NCBI RefSeq assembly: GCF_000295955.2
Contig: NZ_ALXE01000049.1
Location: 35,649-99,648 of the forward strand
Reading direction: 5' to 3'
Length of the DNA stretch: 64,000 nt
From: Pantoea sp. A4
GTDB taxonomy: Bacteria; Pseudomonadota; Gammaproteobacteria; Enterobacterales; Enterobacteriaceae
The notes beneath the pieces are model-generated. The model made no database searches and was not told the origin of the DNA. It worked only from the letters and a program-made list of their open reading frames with translations. The position numbers and the translations under genes are program-made. Positions 17,068-25,507 of the stretch are shown here, piece by piece; the stretch's first letter is position 1, and every line of letters starts with the position of its first letter.

Positions 17068-17098
17068 AGGCGGTCATTTGACCGCCTTCTTTTTTTTA
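17068..17098 (+). terminator. Rho-independent terminator of the rpmH-yidC operon
   Basis: AGGCGGTCA / TGACCGCCT stem followed by TCTTTTTTTTT. It separates yidC from mnmE. Confidence 0.92.
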
Positions 17099-17112
17099 TA
17101 AGAGAGTTCAGC

Positions 17113-18477
17113 ATGAGCCATCACGACACCATCGTCGCGCAGGCTACGCCACCGGGGCGCGGCGGCGTTGGTATACTGCGTATTTCTGGCCAACAGGCGG
17201 CAGAAGTTGCTCGCATCCTGTTAGGTAAGTTGCCAAAACCGCGCTACGCCGACTATCTGCCGTTTATGGATGCCGATGGCAGTATTCTCGATCAGGGCAT
17301 CGCTCTGTGGTTCCCAGGCCCTAATTCGTTTACTGGCGAAGACGTGCTGGAACTGCAAGGCCATGGCGGTCCGGTGATCCTCGATCTGCTGCTGAAGCGC
17401 ATCTGTGCCCTACCCGGCTTGCGTATCGCTAATCCAGGCGAGTTCTCCGAGCGCGCCTTCCTTAATGACAAGCTGGATTTAGCCCAGGCAGAGGCAATCG
17501 CCGATCTCATCGATGCCAGCTCTGAGCAGGCAGCCCGTTCAGCGGTTAACTCCTTGCAGGGTAAATTCTCTGCTCGCGTTAATCATCTGGTGGAAGCGTT
17601 GACCCATCTACGTATCTACGTGGAAGCCGCGATTGATTTCCCGGATGAGGAGATCGATTTCCTGTCAGATGGCAAAATCGAAGCGCAGCTGAATACGGTG
17701 ATCGACGACCTGAACGCAGTGCGCAATGAAGCACGCCAGGGCAGCCTGCTGCGCGAAGGGATGAAAGTCGTGATTGCGGGTCGTCCTAATGCGGGCAAAT
17801 CGAGTCTGCTGAATGCACTGGCTGGCCGTGAAGCTGCGATTGTGACGGATATTGCCGGAACCACGCGTGATGTGCTGCGTGAGCACATTCATATCGATGG
17901 AATGCCACTGCATATCATCGATACCGCGGGTCTGCGTGATGCCAGCGATGAAGTTGAACGCATCGGGATTGAGCGCGCCTGGCAAGAGATTGAGCAGGCC
18001 GATCACGTGCTGTTTATGGTCGATGGCACCACCACCGATGCCACAGAAGCTGCGGCTATCTGGCCCGACTTTGTTGCCCGTCTGCCGGCTTCTCTGCCGG
18101 TTACCGTGGTACGCAACAAGGCGGATGTGACAGGAGAAGCGCTGGGCATTTCTGCGCTGAATGGCCACTCGCTGATTCGTCTCTCTGCACGGACCGGTGA
18201 CGGTATTGATGCACTCCGCGACCACCTGAAGCAGACCATGGGCTTCGCGGGGAATGTCGAAGGCGGTTTCCTCGCACGCCGTCGTCACCTGCAGGCTTTA
18301 GAACTGGCCGCAACGCATCTTGATCAAGGCAAACAGCAGCTGCTGGGTGCCTGGGCTGGGGAATTGCTGGCAGAAGAGCTGCGCGTGGCACAGCAAGCCT
18401 TAAGTGAGATCACTGGCGAATTTAGCTCCGACGATCTGCTGGGACGTATCTTCTCCAGCTTCTGCATCGGTAAGTAA
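17113..18477 (+). CDS. mnmE: tRNA modification GTPase MnmE
   Basis: A 454-residue GTPase (E. coli 454). With MnmG it adds the carboxymethylaminomethyl group to U34 of several tRNAs. The N-terminal formyl-THF-binding domain covers 1-118 (DTIVAQATPPGRGGVGILR). The helical domain follows, with a G domain inserted: GRPNAGKSS (P-loop), GTTRD (switch) and DTAGLRD. The C-terminal FCIGK cysteine is present. It begins 15 bp after the yidC terminator, with an AGAGAG ribosome site. Its partner mnmG is at 45-47 kb. Confidence 0.99.
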   Translation: MSHHDTIVAQATPPGRGGVGILRISGQQAAEVARILLGKLPKPRYADYLPFMDADGSILDQGIALWFPGPNSFTGEDVLELQGHGGPVILDLLLKRICALPGLRIANPGEFSERAFLNDKLDLAQAEAIADLIDASSEQAARSAVNSLQGKFSARVNHLVEALTHLRIYVEAAIDFPDEEIDFLSDGKIEAQLNTVIDDLNAVRNEARQGSLLREGMKVVIAGRPNAGKSSLLNALAGREAAIVTDIAGTTRDVLREHIHIDGMPLHIIDTAGLRDASDEVERIGIERAWQEIEQADHVLFMVDGTTTDATEAAAIWPDFVARLPASLPVTVVRNKADVTGEALGISALNGHSLIRLSARTGDGIDALRDHLKQTMGFAGNVEGGFLARRRHLQALELAATHLDQGKQQLLGAWAGELLAEELRVAQQALSEITGEFSSDDLLGRIFSSFCIGK

Positions 18478-18489
18478 CGCCATCCTCCA

Positions 18490-18518
18490 CGCCGTGCGGG
18501 CATCAAGCCTGCGCGGCG
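18490..18518. terminator. Hairpin between mnmE and hipA
   Basis: CGCCGTGCGGGC pairs with GCCTGCGCGGCG around ATCAA, with two G-T wobbles. It lies between the converging genes and has no T-tract. Confidence 0.45.
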
Positions 18519-18519
18519 A

Positions 18520-19854
18520 TCACCTTTCATCCCCTTCAACTGACCATGATTTCAGTCGCTGCATCATTTTTTCTGCGTTCGCCACAATAGGTTCGACAAT
18601 CTTCACAGGAAAATTATGAGGTAAAGCCGACTTCACTCTGATTACGGCAGCGTCAAATTCTTGTACAAAGAACATGAGTATCTGATTCATGCGTTCAACT
18701 GAAAACTGCACAGATTTTGCCGTTGCGAGAAAATGACGGGGCTGGATGTCATAAATAGCCTCTTTTTTTCCCTTGGTCGCTTTCAACCCCATCGACAGCT
18801 TTAGCTTTCGTATATTAAGGCCAGCACCATTTATCAGTGGATATGCAGAAAGAATGTCATAGAAGGGTGTGAGCCGATAACTCCCCCCACGTTCAATAAA
18901 AAGCGAGAAGTTTTTGGCGTGCCCATCAGTGGCTCCCATAACCCACTGAAAAACCTGAAATTTCATAAAGTTATATTGATCTTCAATGGCATTACTCGAC
19001 CCCATAAGAATCTGCATAATGTCTTTAATTCCTGGGCCACCATCTGATTCATACTTAACAGACGAAGGTAGCCCTAAAGCCTGGCACATATCCTCTTGCG
19101 GTAGCCGTAACAACGCGCGTCCGCCATCCACCCATCGTCTATCAAACCTTTCTACGGCTAAGGCTCTGATACTTCCGGCATCCACAATAGTCGCGGTGGG
19201 TACTTCAAATCCCAGCTCACGTGCCATAAGCAGACAAAAGTATTCATTCTCTACGCTTTGGCTCATATCCAACGTTGCTGCGGGCTGTTTGATCTCACCG
19301 ATGGGTAATTTCAAGATATGCGTCGTAGGTGTAGGCCCCTGTGGGATAGCCCATCCGCTACTGGTTTTTAACAGCGCCGTTTTCTCCTGCGCGCCTGCAA
19401 CAGAAATACGAAAATCCTCTTCCTCGCGGATCATTCCCAGAGGAATATCAATTTTGTACGCCGATAAAACCTGCTCAAGTCTGGCAGCAGAGAGCACTTC
19501 ATAGTTCACCGTAAGATCAGGGGAATTATGCTCAACATCAAGCAGCATGATTGCACCCACACTATCTCTGCCAATTTCTTTAAGCAGATCAAAGGGCTGA
19601 TCTGTTTTTACCCGATAACGAGCCACTATGCGATCCCGGACTTTAGGACTATCTGGCAAGAGATTATCGAAGAAATTATATACAGCAGGGGTAGTGAGTG
19701 TAGAAAGCTGGAGTGGTAACGACAAGGATACTGGCCTGGCGAGCGGATTGCTCAACCACCCGGAAAAATATTCGAAAGTGTGGGCACCATTTTTATGTTT
19801 AGTCAGCACACCCACCTTTTGCCCGTTCATCCAGGCAACCAATTCCTGTTTCAC
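18520..19854 (-). CDS. hipA: Type II toxin HipA, serine/threonine kinase
   Basis: A 444-residue toxin kinase similar end to end to E. coli HipA, which phosphorylates glutamyl-tRNA synthetase, raises ppGpp and causes persistence. Starting at GTG 19854 gives a GTGA overlap with the hipB stop; a TTG one codon earlier is possible. Key residues appear intact: autophosphorylated serine in RISVAGAQEKTALL (about S151), catalytic aspartate in GATDGHAKNFS (about D310) and metal-binding aspartate in FYDILS (about D333). The glycine altered in the E. coli hipA7 high-persistence allele (G22) is present (NGAHTF). It lies convergent to mnmE where E. coli has tnaCAB, which marks it as accessory. Confidence 0.95.
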   Translation of the reverse strand: MKQELVAWMNGQKVGVLTKHKNGAHTFEYFSGWLSNPLARPVSLSLPLQLSTLTTPAVYNFFDNLLPDSPKVRDRIVARYRVKTDQPFDLLKEIGRDSVGAIMLLDVEHNSPDLTVNYEVLSAARLEQVLSAYKIDIPLGMIREEEDFRISVAGAQEKTALLKTSSGWAIPQGPTPTTHILKLPIGEIKQPAATLDMSQSVENEYFCLLMARELGFEVPTATIVDAGSIRALAVERFDRRWVDGGRALLRLPQEDMCQALGLPSSVKYESDGGPGIKDIMQILMGSSNAIEDQYNFMKFQVFQWVMGATDGHAKNFSLFIERGGSYRLTPFYDILSAYPLINGAGLNIRKLKLSMGLKATKGKKEAIYDIQPRHFLATAKSVQFSVERMNQILMFFVQEFDAAVIRVKSALPHNFPVKIVEPIVANAEKMMQRLKSWSVEGDER

Positions 19855-20108
19855 CAATCCATATCCTCATCACGTTTGCCGTCAGAATCTTTAACGATCG
19901 CTATTTGCTCCTTGATTGCCATATCCATTTCTAACGATTGCAATATACGAAAAAGAGTAGAAAGCGTTGTTTTATCAGGATTGTTTTCAAAGTGCGAAAT
20001 AGTAGCTTGCTTTAAACCCACTCTCTGCGCCAGCTCACTCTGTGTCCAGCCATGTTTTTGCCGTTCCAGCCGGATGTAATTCGCAAGTTGTCTTGGGCTA
20101 TAAATCAT
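19851..20108 (-). CDS. hipB: HipB antitoxin, XRE-family repressor
   Basis: An 85-residue helix-turn-helix protein that neutralises HipA and represses the operon. The ATG at 20108 follows AGGAATAGCCACG and gives MIYSPRQLANYIRLERQKHG, aligning with E. coli HipB; an upstream ATG at 20132 has no ribosome site. The HTH is GWTQSELAQRVGLKQATISHFENNPDKTT (about residues 19-47). The C-terminal residues end in DMDW, like the degradable tail with terminal tryptophan in E. coli. The stop overlaps the hipA start. Three operators lie 80-160 bp upstream. Confidence 0.95.
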   Translation of the reverse strand: MIYSPRQLANYIRLERQKHGWTQSELAQRVGLKQATISHFENNPDKTTLSTLFRILQSLEMDMAIKEQIAIVKDSDGKRDEDMDW

Positions 20109-20190
20109 CGTGGCTATTCCTGATTGAGCCATCAGCAATCGGATGCTTAAATGACCGCGTGGTGTAGATAAAAACAACAATAGCGCATTT

Positions 20191-20264
20191 TATCCCTTCA
20201 TGGGGATATTTTCTATTTTATCCCCACATAGGGATAATCCCCCCTTTATCCCTGTGTGGGGATA
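20191..20264. promoter_or_regulatory. Three HipB operators upstream of hipBA
   Basis: Three perfect TATCC-N8-GGATA sites at 20191-20208, 20219-20236 and 20247-20264. Each is 18 bp and their starts are exactly 28 bp apart. This is the consensus HipB operator. The rest of the 20109-20416 gap, up to the divergent rutE-like gene, shows no gene. Confidence 0.92.
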
Positions 20265-20416
20265 AACCGCCGCGCTCTCTCTCCTGTCACCACTGCTTTT
20301 GCCCTTATGTTATTTGGCGTGCAGCGGCGGTTGCAGTATAACGGTCAAGGTCATGTTTTAAACTCAAGACTGGTTAATTTCAGGCTCACACTGATGCCTG
20401 CTCAAAGGAGAGAAAG

Positions 20417-21007
20417 ATGAGTACACCGCTCGATAACGTCGCCCTTGATGCCCTGTTTAACAACGCCCGTACCCATAGCTACTGGCAAAACAAACCGATC
20501 GATAAAGCGCTGCTGGAACAGCTTTATCAGTTGACGATCCTTGGCCCCACTTCCGCCAACTGCTTACCGGCACGTTTTGTGTTTGTCACTTCGCAGGAAG
20601 GGAAACAGAAGCTGGCACCGGCGCTGTCAGCGGGCAATCTTGAAAAGACCCTAGCCGCCCCTGCGACCGTGATCGTCGCCTGGGATGAAGAGTTCTATGA
20701 GCAACTGCCAAAGCTGTTCCCACATGCAGATGCGCGTAGCTGGTTCACCGGCAGTCCAGCCTTTGCGGAAACGACTGCGCTGCGCAACAGCAGCTTGCAG
20801 GCGGGCTATCTGATTTTGGCCGCACGTTCACTGGGTCTGGATGCAGGTCCGATGTCCGGCTTCGATCCGGCAAAAGTGAATGAAGCATTTTTCGCAGGCA
20901 CGAAGTATAAAGTTAACCTGCTGATTAACCTGGGCTACGGCGAGAGCAGCAAGCTACACGACCGTTTACCACGCCTGAGCTTTGATGAAGCAGCAAAATT
21001 TGCCTGA
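20417..21007 (+). CDS. RutE-like malonic semialdehyde reductase / nitroreductase-family protein
   Basis: A 196-residue nitroreductase-fold flavoprotein close to E. coli RutE, including ILGPTSANCLPARFVFV, FPHADARSWFTGSPAFAE, LGLDAGPMSGFDPAKV and LLINLGYGESSKLHDRLPRLSFDEA. RutE reduces the toxic malonic semialdehyde released in pyrimidine breakdown to 3-hydroxypropionate. No rutABCDFG cluster is adjacent; only a flavin-reductase-like gene sits convergent to it. It may therefore work as a stand-alone FMN reductase of small aldehydes or quinones. The start at 20417 follows AAAGGAGAGAAAG. Confidence 0.85.
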   Translation: MSTPLDNVALDALFNNARTHSYWQNKPIDKALLEQLYQLTILGPTSANCLPARFVFVTSQEGKQKLAPALSAGNLEKTLAAPATVIVAWDEEFYEQLPKLFPHADARSWFTGSPAFAETTALRNSSLQAGYLILAARSLGLDAGPMSGFDPAKVNEAFFAGTKYKVNLLINLGYGESSKLHDRLPRLSFDEAAKFA

Positions 21008-21009
21008 TA

Positions 21010-21032
21010 AGTCGCTAAACCCGTTAGCGACT
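21010..21032. terminator. Hairpin after the rutE-like gene
   Basis: Perfect 9-bp stem AGTCGCTAA / TTAGCGACT with an ACCCG loop, immediately after the stop. No T-tract. Confidence 0.5.
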
Positions 21033-21049
21033 GCCTGACGGGGGAGAGG

Positions 21050-21078
21050 ACCAACCCTATACAAGTGATAGGGTTGGT
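21050..21078. terminator. Second hairpin between the convergent rutE-like and flavin-reductase genes
   Basis: 11-bp stem ACCAACCCTAT / ATAGGGTTGGT around ACAAGTG. Positioned just past the stop of the minus-strand gene; T-tract weak. Confidence 0.55.
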
Positions 21079-21085
21079 TGACCCG

Positions 21086-21598
21086 TTATGGCTTGAGCGT
21101 ATGGAAACCGCTGTTGAAGTAAACCATTGGGTCCAGCTCACCGTCCAACAGATGAATGCCAACGATATGCGCCAGCAGAATGCTGTGGGTGCTCCACTCA
21201 ACAATCTTTTCCAACTGACAGTCAAACGTGACCAGCGCATCTTTCAGCGCAGGTACGCCGGTTTTCAAGGCGTGCCATTCACCACTCTGAAAACGATCTG
21301 CACGGCGAGCAGACTGGCTGAACTGAGCACAGATATCATCATGATGGCTTGCCAGCACGTTAACGGCAAACACACCCGATCCCGTAATCGGATCATGGCT
21401 GGAAGAGCTCCGATTAACACACACCAGCAGGCTTGGTGGCTCAGCGGTCAGTGAGCTAACCGACGTTGCGATCAGGCCGTGTTTCTCGCCCTGGTGCTCA
21501 GTCGTGATCAGAGACACACCTGCGGTCAGGCGACGCATACCGTGACGAAACTCATCCAGAGAGATTGGTGGTAATTTTGAACCAGTTAAAACAGACAT
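21086..21598 (-). CDS. Flavin reductase family protein (RutF/HpaC-like)
   Basis: A 170-residue flavin-reductase-domain protein. The core SLDEFRHGMRRLTAGVSLITT, then GLIATSVSSLTAEPPSLLVCVN, then FAVNVLASHHDDICAQFS is the FMN-binding split-barrel pattern. Such enzymes supply reduced FMN to two-component monooxygenases (RutA, HpaB). No monooxygenase is in this window, so the partner is unknown. The ATG at 21598 follows GCGGAG at a good distance; the longer frame to 21619 has no ribosome site. It is convergent with a RutE-like gene, so the two are not an operon. Confidence 0.85.
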   Translation of the reverse strand: MSVLTGSKLPPISLDEFRHGMRRLTAGVSLITTEHQGEKHGLIATSVSSLTAEPPSLLVCVNRSSSSHDPITGSGVFAVNVLASHHDDICAQFSQSARRADRFQSGEWHALKTGVPALKDALVTFDCQLEKIVEWSTHSILLAHIVGIHLLDGELDPMVYFNSGFHTLKP

Positions 21599-21856
21599 AG
21601 CAACTCCGCAAAATGCCACCCGTGCGTGACACTATTATCAATAAATTTCCCGTGAACGAGAATCATACACGACATCGAGCGCTACGGGGGAGACGATGAA
21701 AAAAACGCTAAGCTTTCCCGCATCGCGCAAATATTGGTAGGGTTTTGCTCATTGATTCTGAAAGTGAAGCGGATACAGGCGAGGGGGAGTGCAATCGCGC
21801 CAGAAAATTCTTACAATGCCGGTGATGATTTTCTGACCATTTTCACGGAGCGACAG

Positions 21857-22588
21857 ATGGCTGGTCATTTTGTACGCTGGATGGGTAGCAACGACCTGCC
21901 TGGCGAGGCACTTAACATCCCGCAAACCGTAATCGACAGCGCCAACCGCCTACCCGACAAACGGCGCAGCCGTTTTCTTGCGGCCAGAATTTTGCTGGCA
22001 CAGCTCATGCTGCGCATCTATGGCATTGATCAACTTCCGCCGTTAATCGTCACACACTGTGGCAAACCCGCCTTTGCTGACACGATGCTTCCGGATTTCA
22101 GTATTGCCTATGCGGGTAATGTTGTTGGCGTCTTGCTGGCAGATGAAGGGGGAAAGGCGGGCCTGGATATGGAGATCGTACGGGCGCACAGCCGTCAGTC
22201 GCAGGCCCAGCTGATGCAAAGCCTCACCTCGGGTGAAATTGCCTGGATCAACGCGCAACAGGATTTTATGGAAGCCGTGACGCAAATCTGGACCTTACGC
22301 CAGAGCATCCTGAAAATCGGCGGCGATCAGCAAAATGCTATGAATCTGCTGCGCTTGCATCCGGCTGCCGGTCGCCTGCGCTCCACCCTTAATCCCGATA
22401 TTCAAGCCATTTGCGATGCTGAACCCATGCTGGTGTGGTCTTGTGCGCTGTCACCTGCGACGCAGTGGCTGCATTTATGGGAGTGGAGTCAGGAACGAGG
22501 ATGGCAAGATCTGCGGGACGTGGAGATGACGCGGCCCAATATTGGACCGCGCGCCTTGCGGCTAACCAGCCTGCCACAGGAACTGTGA
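21857..22588 (+). CDS. yieE: YieE-like phosphopantetheinyl-transferase superfamily protein
   Basis: A 243-residue protein in the place E. coli yieE occupies next to adeP and yieH. The ATG at 21857 has ACGGAG 7 nt upstream. The G-x-D-x-E metal motif survives as AGLDMEI (D104, E106). The second motif, normally W-x-x-K-E-A/S-x-x-K with a third metal-ligand glutamate, reads WTLRQSILK, with Gln149 in place of the glutamate. The N-x-S-H motif reads FSIAYA. It may have altered chemistry or have lost classical transferase activity; the fold assignment is fair, the function open. Confidence 0.78.
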   Translation: MAGHFVRWMGSNDLPGEALNIPQTVIDSANRLPDKRRSRFLAARILLAQLMLRIYGIDQLPPLIVTHCGKPAFADTMLPDFSIAYAGNVVGVLLADEGGKAGLDMEIVRAHSRQSQAQLMQSLTSGEIAWINAQQDFMEAVTQIWTLRQSILKIGGDQQNAMNLLRLHPAAGRLRSTLNPDIQAICDAEPMLVWSCALSPATQWLHLWEWSQERGWQDLRDVEMTRPNIGPRALRLTSLPQEL

Positions 22589-22592
22589 AGCT

Positions 22593-23909
22593 TTAGTGGG
22601 CGTCAATAAACACGATTTTCAGCACAAACAACAGCGCCACTAGCGCCACGCACGGGCTGATTTCACGCCAGCGGCCTGTCCCCAGCTTCATCACACACCA
22701 TGCAATAAAGCCCAGCGCAATGCCTTCAGTAATCGAGAAACTGAACGGCATCATCACGGCGGTGACAAAGGCCGGCACCGCTTCAGTCAGGTCGTCCCAG
22801 CGCACGCGCGCCAGGCTGGCACTCATCAGTACGCCAACATAGATCAATGCGCCAGCCGCTGCATAGCCCGGCACCATTGCCGCCAGCGGTGACAGGAACA
22901 TCACCAGCAGGAACAGCAGGCCGGTCACCACCGCCATCAGGCCAGTACGTCCACCGATCGCCACGCCAGAAGAACTTTCAATGTAAGCGGTGACAGAAGA
23001 TGTGCCGACAAACGCGCCACCCACTGAACTCACGCTATCCACAAACAGCGCCTGTTTCATGCGTGGGAAGGTGCCTTTCTCATCGGTCAGACCGGCTTTA
23101 TCGGTAACGCCAATCAGCGTGCCTGACGAGTCAAACAGATTGACCAGCATAAAGGAGAAAATGATCCCCGCCATGCTCACGTTCAGAGCCCCTTTCAGAT
23201 CGGCCTGGCCCACAATGGAACCCACTGCCGGTGGCAGAGAAAACAGCCCGGTAAACTTCACATCGCCGATCATCCAGCCGATCGCGGTAGTCACCACCAT
23301 CGAAATCAGTACCGCCGCATGAATCTGTCGGGAGGCGAGGATCGCAATAATAAAGAAGCCCAGAGCGCCCAGCAGGACACTGTGCGAAGTCAGATGGCCC
23401 ACCGCAACGATAGTGTCAGGGTTTGGCACAATGATACCGGCATTCTTCAGCCCCATCATGGCGATAAACAGGCCAATACCGGCGGTGATACCCACGCGCA
23501 GGCTAAGCGGGATATTGGCAATCATCCAGTAGCGCACACGCAGCAGTGTCAGGATCAGCAGTCCCAGCGCCCCCCAGAAAATCGCACCCATGCCGATTTG
23601 CCATGAGTAGCCCATCGCCCCTACCACCACGAAAGCGAAGAAGGCATTCAGCCCCATGGCAGGTGCCAGCGCAACCGGCAGATTCGCCACAACGCCCATT
23701 AAAATACTGCCCGCCGCCGCGATCAGACAGGTTGTGACAAACACCGCCTGGGTATCCATCCCGGCGACGCCAAGGATTTGTGGATTGACGAAGACGATAT
23801 ACACCATCGTCAGGAAAGTCGTAAAACCGGCAATCACCTCGGTGCGCACGGTGGTGCCATGTTCCTGCAGCTTAAACAGGCGCTGCAACAGGCCAGGGGA
23901 GTGACTCAT
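22593..23909 (-). CDS. adeP: Adenine permease AdeP (YieG), AzgA family
   Basis: A 438-residue inner-membrane purine permease with about 12-14 membrane segments. The NCS2/AzgA motifs are clear: GFTTFLTMVYIVFVNPQIL near 30, NLPVALAPAMGLNAFFAF near 85, FVGTSSVTAYIESSSGVAIGGRTG near 310-335. It takes up adenine with high affinity by proton symport. It is convergent with yieE (4 bp apart) and divergent from yieH; a PurR-like box lies about 70 bp upstream. E. coli has chrR between yieE and adeP; it is absent here. Confidence 0.93.
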   Translation of the reverse strand: MSHSPGLLQRLFKLQEHGTTVRTEVIAGFTTFLTMVYIVFVNPQILGVAGMDTQAVFVTTCLIAAAGSILMGVVANLPVALAPAMGLNAFFAFVVVGAMGYSWQIGMGAIFWGALGLLILTLLRVRYWMIANIPLSLRVGITAGIGLFIAMMGLKNAGIIVPNPDTIVAVGHLTSHSVLLGALGFFIIAILASRQIHAAVLISMVVTTAIGWMIGDVKFTGLFSLPPAVGSIVGQADLKGALNVSMAGIIFSFMLVNLFDSSGTLIGVTDKAGLTDEKGTFPRMKQALFVDSVSSVGGAFVGTSSVTAYIESSSGVAIGGRTGLMAVVTGLLFLLVMFLSPLAAMVPGYAAAGALIYVGVLMSASLARVRWDDLTEAVPAFVTAVMMPFSFSITEGIALGFIAWCVMKLGTGRWREISPCVALVALLFVLKIVFIDAH

Positions 23910-23979
23910 ACCTTATTTCCGGTCGAAAAAATTAACGGCGCGTATCCTGACGACTTTACCCCCGCAATACAACGATTTT

Positions 23980-23995
23980 TCGCAACCGTTTACGC
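23980..23995. promoter_or_regulatory. Candidate PurR operator between adeP and yieH
   Basis: TCGCAACCGTTTACGC matches the palindromic PurR consensus ACGCAAACGTTTGCGT at 12 of 16 positions, including the central CGTTT. Located about 71-86 bp before the adenine permease start, where purine control would make sense. Confidence 0.5.
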
Positions 23996-24060
23996 CGGTT
24001 CGCATTCGGTGCATAAAGAGTTAAGGTTAAGCGTCCATAAATTGATGAGGATAGCGTTGA

Positions 24061-24720
24061 ATGTCTGTAGCCTGCGTATTTTTCGACTGTGACGGCACCC
24101 TGGTAGACAGCGAGCGTCTCTGCACCGAAGCCTATGTCACCACTTTTGCTGCCTATGGTATTACCCTTTCGCTGGAGGCGATGTTTGAAAAATACAAAGG
24201 GGTGAAGCTGTACGATATTATTCGTGATGTGGCGGCAGAGCATCAGCGCACCCTCCCCGTAGAGGAAGTTGAAACCACTTATCGTGCAGAAGTCGCACGG
24301 CTGTTTGATCTCAGTCTGGCTGAGATCCCTGGCGCAAAACAGCTGATTGCACAGATAAAAATCCCGATGTGCGTGGTTTCAAACGGCACGGTCAAGAAGA
24401 TGCAACACTCACTGGGGTTAACCGGCCTGCTGCCGTGGTTTGAAGGTCGGTTGTTTAGCGGCTACGACATCAACCACTGGAAACCCGATCCCGAACTGAT
24501 GTATCACGCGGCAGAAAAGATGGACGTTGCGATCGAGCAGTGCATTCTGGTGGATGACTCTGAGGCGGGTGCGCGTGCCGGGATCGCGGCCGGTATTCCG
24601 GTCTATTACTACTGCGCTGATGCGCATAATCCGGCGCTGGATCATCCGCTGGTGACGCGCTTTACCGATCTGGCTCAGCTACCAGCACTGTGGCGTCAAC
24701 ACGGTTGGGAGATTCTTTAA
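24061..24720 (+). CDS. yieH: 6-phosphogluconate phosphatase YieH (HAD superfamily)
   Basis: A 219-residue HAD phosphatase with a helical cap (E. coli YieH is about 221). Motif I FFDCDGTLVDSE supplies the two aspartates. Motif II is the serine of CVVSNGT. Motif III is the lysine in INHWKPDPELMYHAAEKM, and motif IV is VDDSEAGARAGIAAG. E. coli YieH dephosphorylates 6-phosphogluconate and some purine metabolites. It starts 152 bp from the divergent adeP and ends just before a hairpin shared with convergent phoU. Confidence 0.94.
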   Translation: MSVACVFFDCDGTLVDSERLCTEAYVTTFAAYGITLSLEAMFEKYKGVKLYDIIRDVAAEHQRTLPVEEVETTYRAEVARLFDLSLAEIPGAKQLIAQIKIPMCVVSNGTVKKMQHSLGLTGLLPWFEGRLFSGYDINHWKPDPELMYHAAEKMDVAIEQCILVDDSEAGARAGIAAGIPVYYYCADAHNPALDHPLVTRFTDLAQLPALWRQHGWEIL

Positions 24721-24723
24721 TGC

Positions 24724-24747
24724 GCTGCCCGTTTCGCAACGGGCAGC
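24724..24747. terminator. Bidirectional hairpin between yieH and phoU
   Basis: Perfect 10-bp stem GCTGCCCGTT / AACGGGCAGC with a TCGC loop, between converging genes. No long T-tract. Confidence 0.6.
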
Positions 24748-24755
24748 CAGAGAAC

Positions 24756-25490
24756 TCAGGCAGGTTTGCTGTGGCCGTCTTCACCGGCTAACAGCTGGTC
24801 CAGTTTGTCTCCGCCCACGTGACGGAAATCCTGGCCCTTAACGAAGTAGAAGATGATTTCGCAGATGTTCTGGCAGCGGTCACCAATGCGCTCAATGGCA
24901 CGGGCGCAGAACAACGCGGTCAGAACACTAGGGATCGTGCGGGGATCTTCCATCATGTAGGTCATGAGCTGACGCACAATGCCTTCGTACTCCGCATCCA
25001 CTTTTTTATCTTCGCGATAGATTTCGATGGCCGCATTCAGATCCATACGGGCAAACGCATCCAGCACATCGTGGAGCATCTGTACGGTGTGACGACCCAG
25101 GAACTCCAGGCTGACTAACAGCGGCTGATGCTGCTGGCTGAACTTCTCCAGCGCGGTGCGGCTGATTTTCTCTGCCACATCACCGATACGTTCCAGTTCA
25201 GAGATGGTTTTGATGATCGCCATCACCAGACGCAAGTCGACCGCCGTTGGCTGGCGCTTAGCAATGATGCGGACGCAGGCTTCATCAATTTCCACCTCCA
25301 TCATGTTGACCTTCTGGTCACCTTCGATCACGCGCTTCGCCAGCTCAGCATCCATATTGTGCATTGCGGTGATGGCATCCGTCAGTTGCTGCTCCACCAT
25401 TCCGCCCATGATCATCACCTGGGTGCGGATATGTTCCAGCTCGGCATTAAACTGGCCGGAGATGTGTTTATTCAGATTTAAATTATCCAT
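24756..25490 (-). CDS. phoU: Phosphate signalling regulator PhoU
   Basis: A 244-residue all-helical protein made of two PhoU three-helix repeats with the metal-binding E/D-x-x-x-D signatures (SELERIGDVAEKI near 95 and RAIERIGDRCQNICEI near 197). It links the PstSCAB transporter to the PhoR kinase and keeps the Pho regulon off when phosphate is plentiful. It is the last gene of pstSCAB-phoU, 17 bp after pstB. Confidence 0.98.
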   Translation of the reverse strand: MDNLNLNKHISGQFNAELEHIRTQVMIMGGMVEQQLTDAITAMHNMDAELAKRVIEGDQKVNMMEVEIDEACVRIIAKRQPTAVDLRLVMAIIKTISELERIGDVAEKISRTALEKFSQQHQPLLVSLEFLGRHTVQMLHDVLDAFARMDLNAAIEIYREDKKVDAEYEGIVRQLMTYMMEDPRTIPSVLTALFCARAIERIGDRCQNICEIIFYFVKGQDFRHVGGDKLDQLLAGEDGHSKPA

Positions 25491-25507
25491 GATTCTCTCC
25501 TGCCCAA

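Noticed and set aside
17665..18288. Long open frame (207 codons) antisense to mnmE
   Set aside because: It lies wholly over a highly conserved GTPase gene, has no recognisable domain, and reflects codon bias on the other strand.
18478..20300. Insertion sequence or integrase flanking the hipBA locus
   Set aside because: No transposase, integrase or terminal repeats were seen around the locus.
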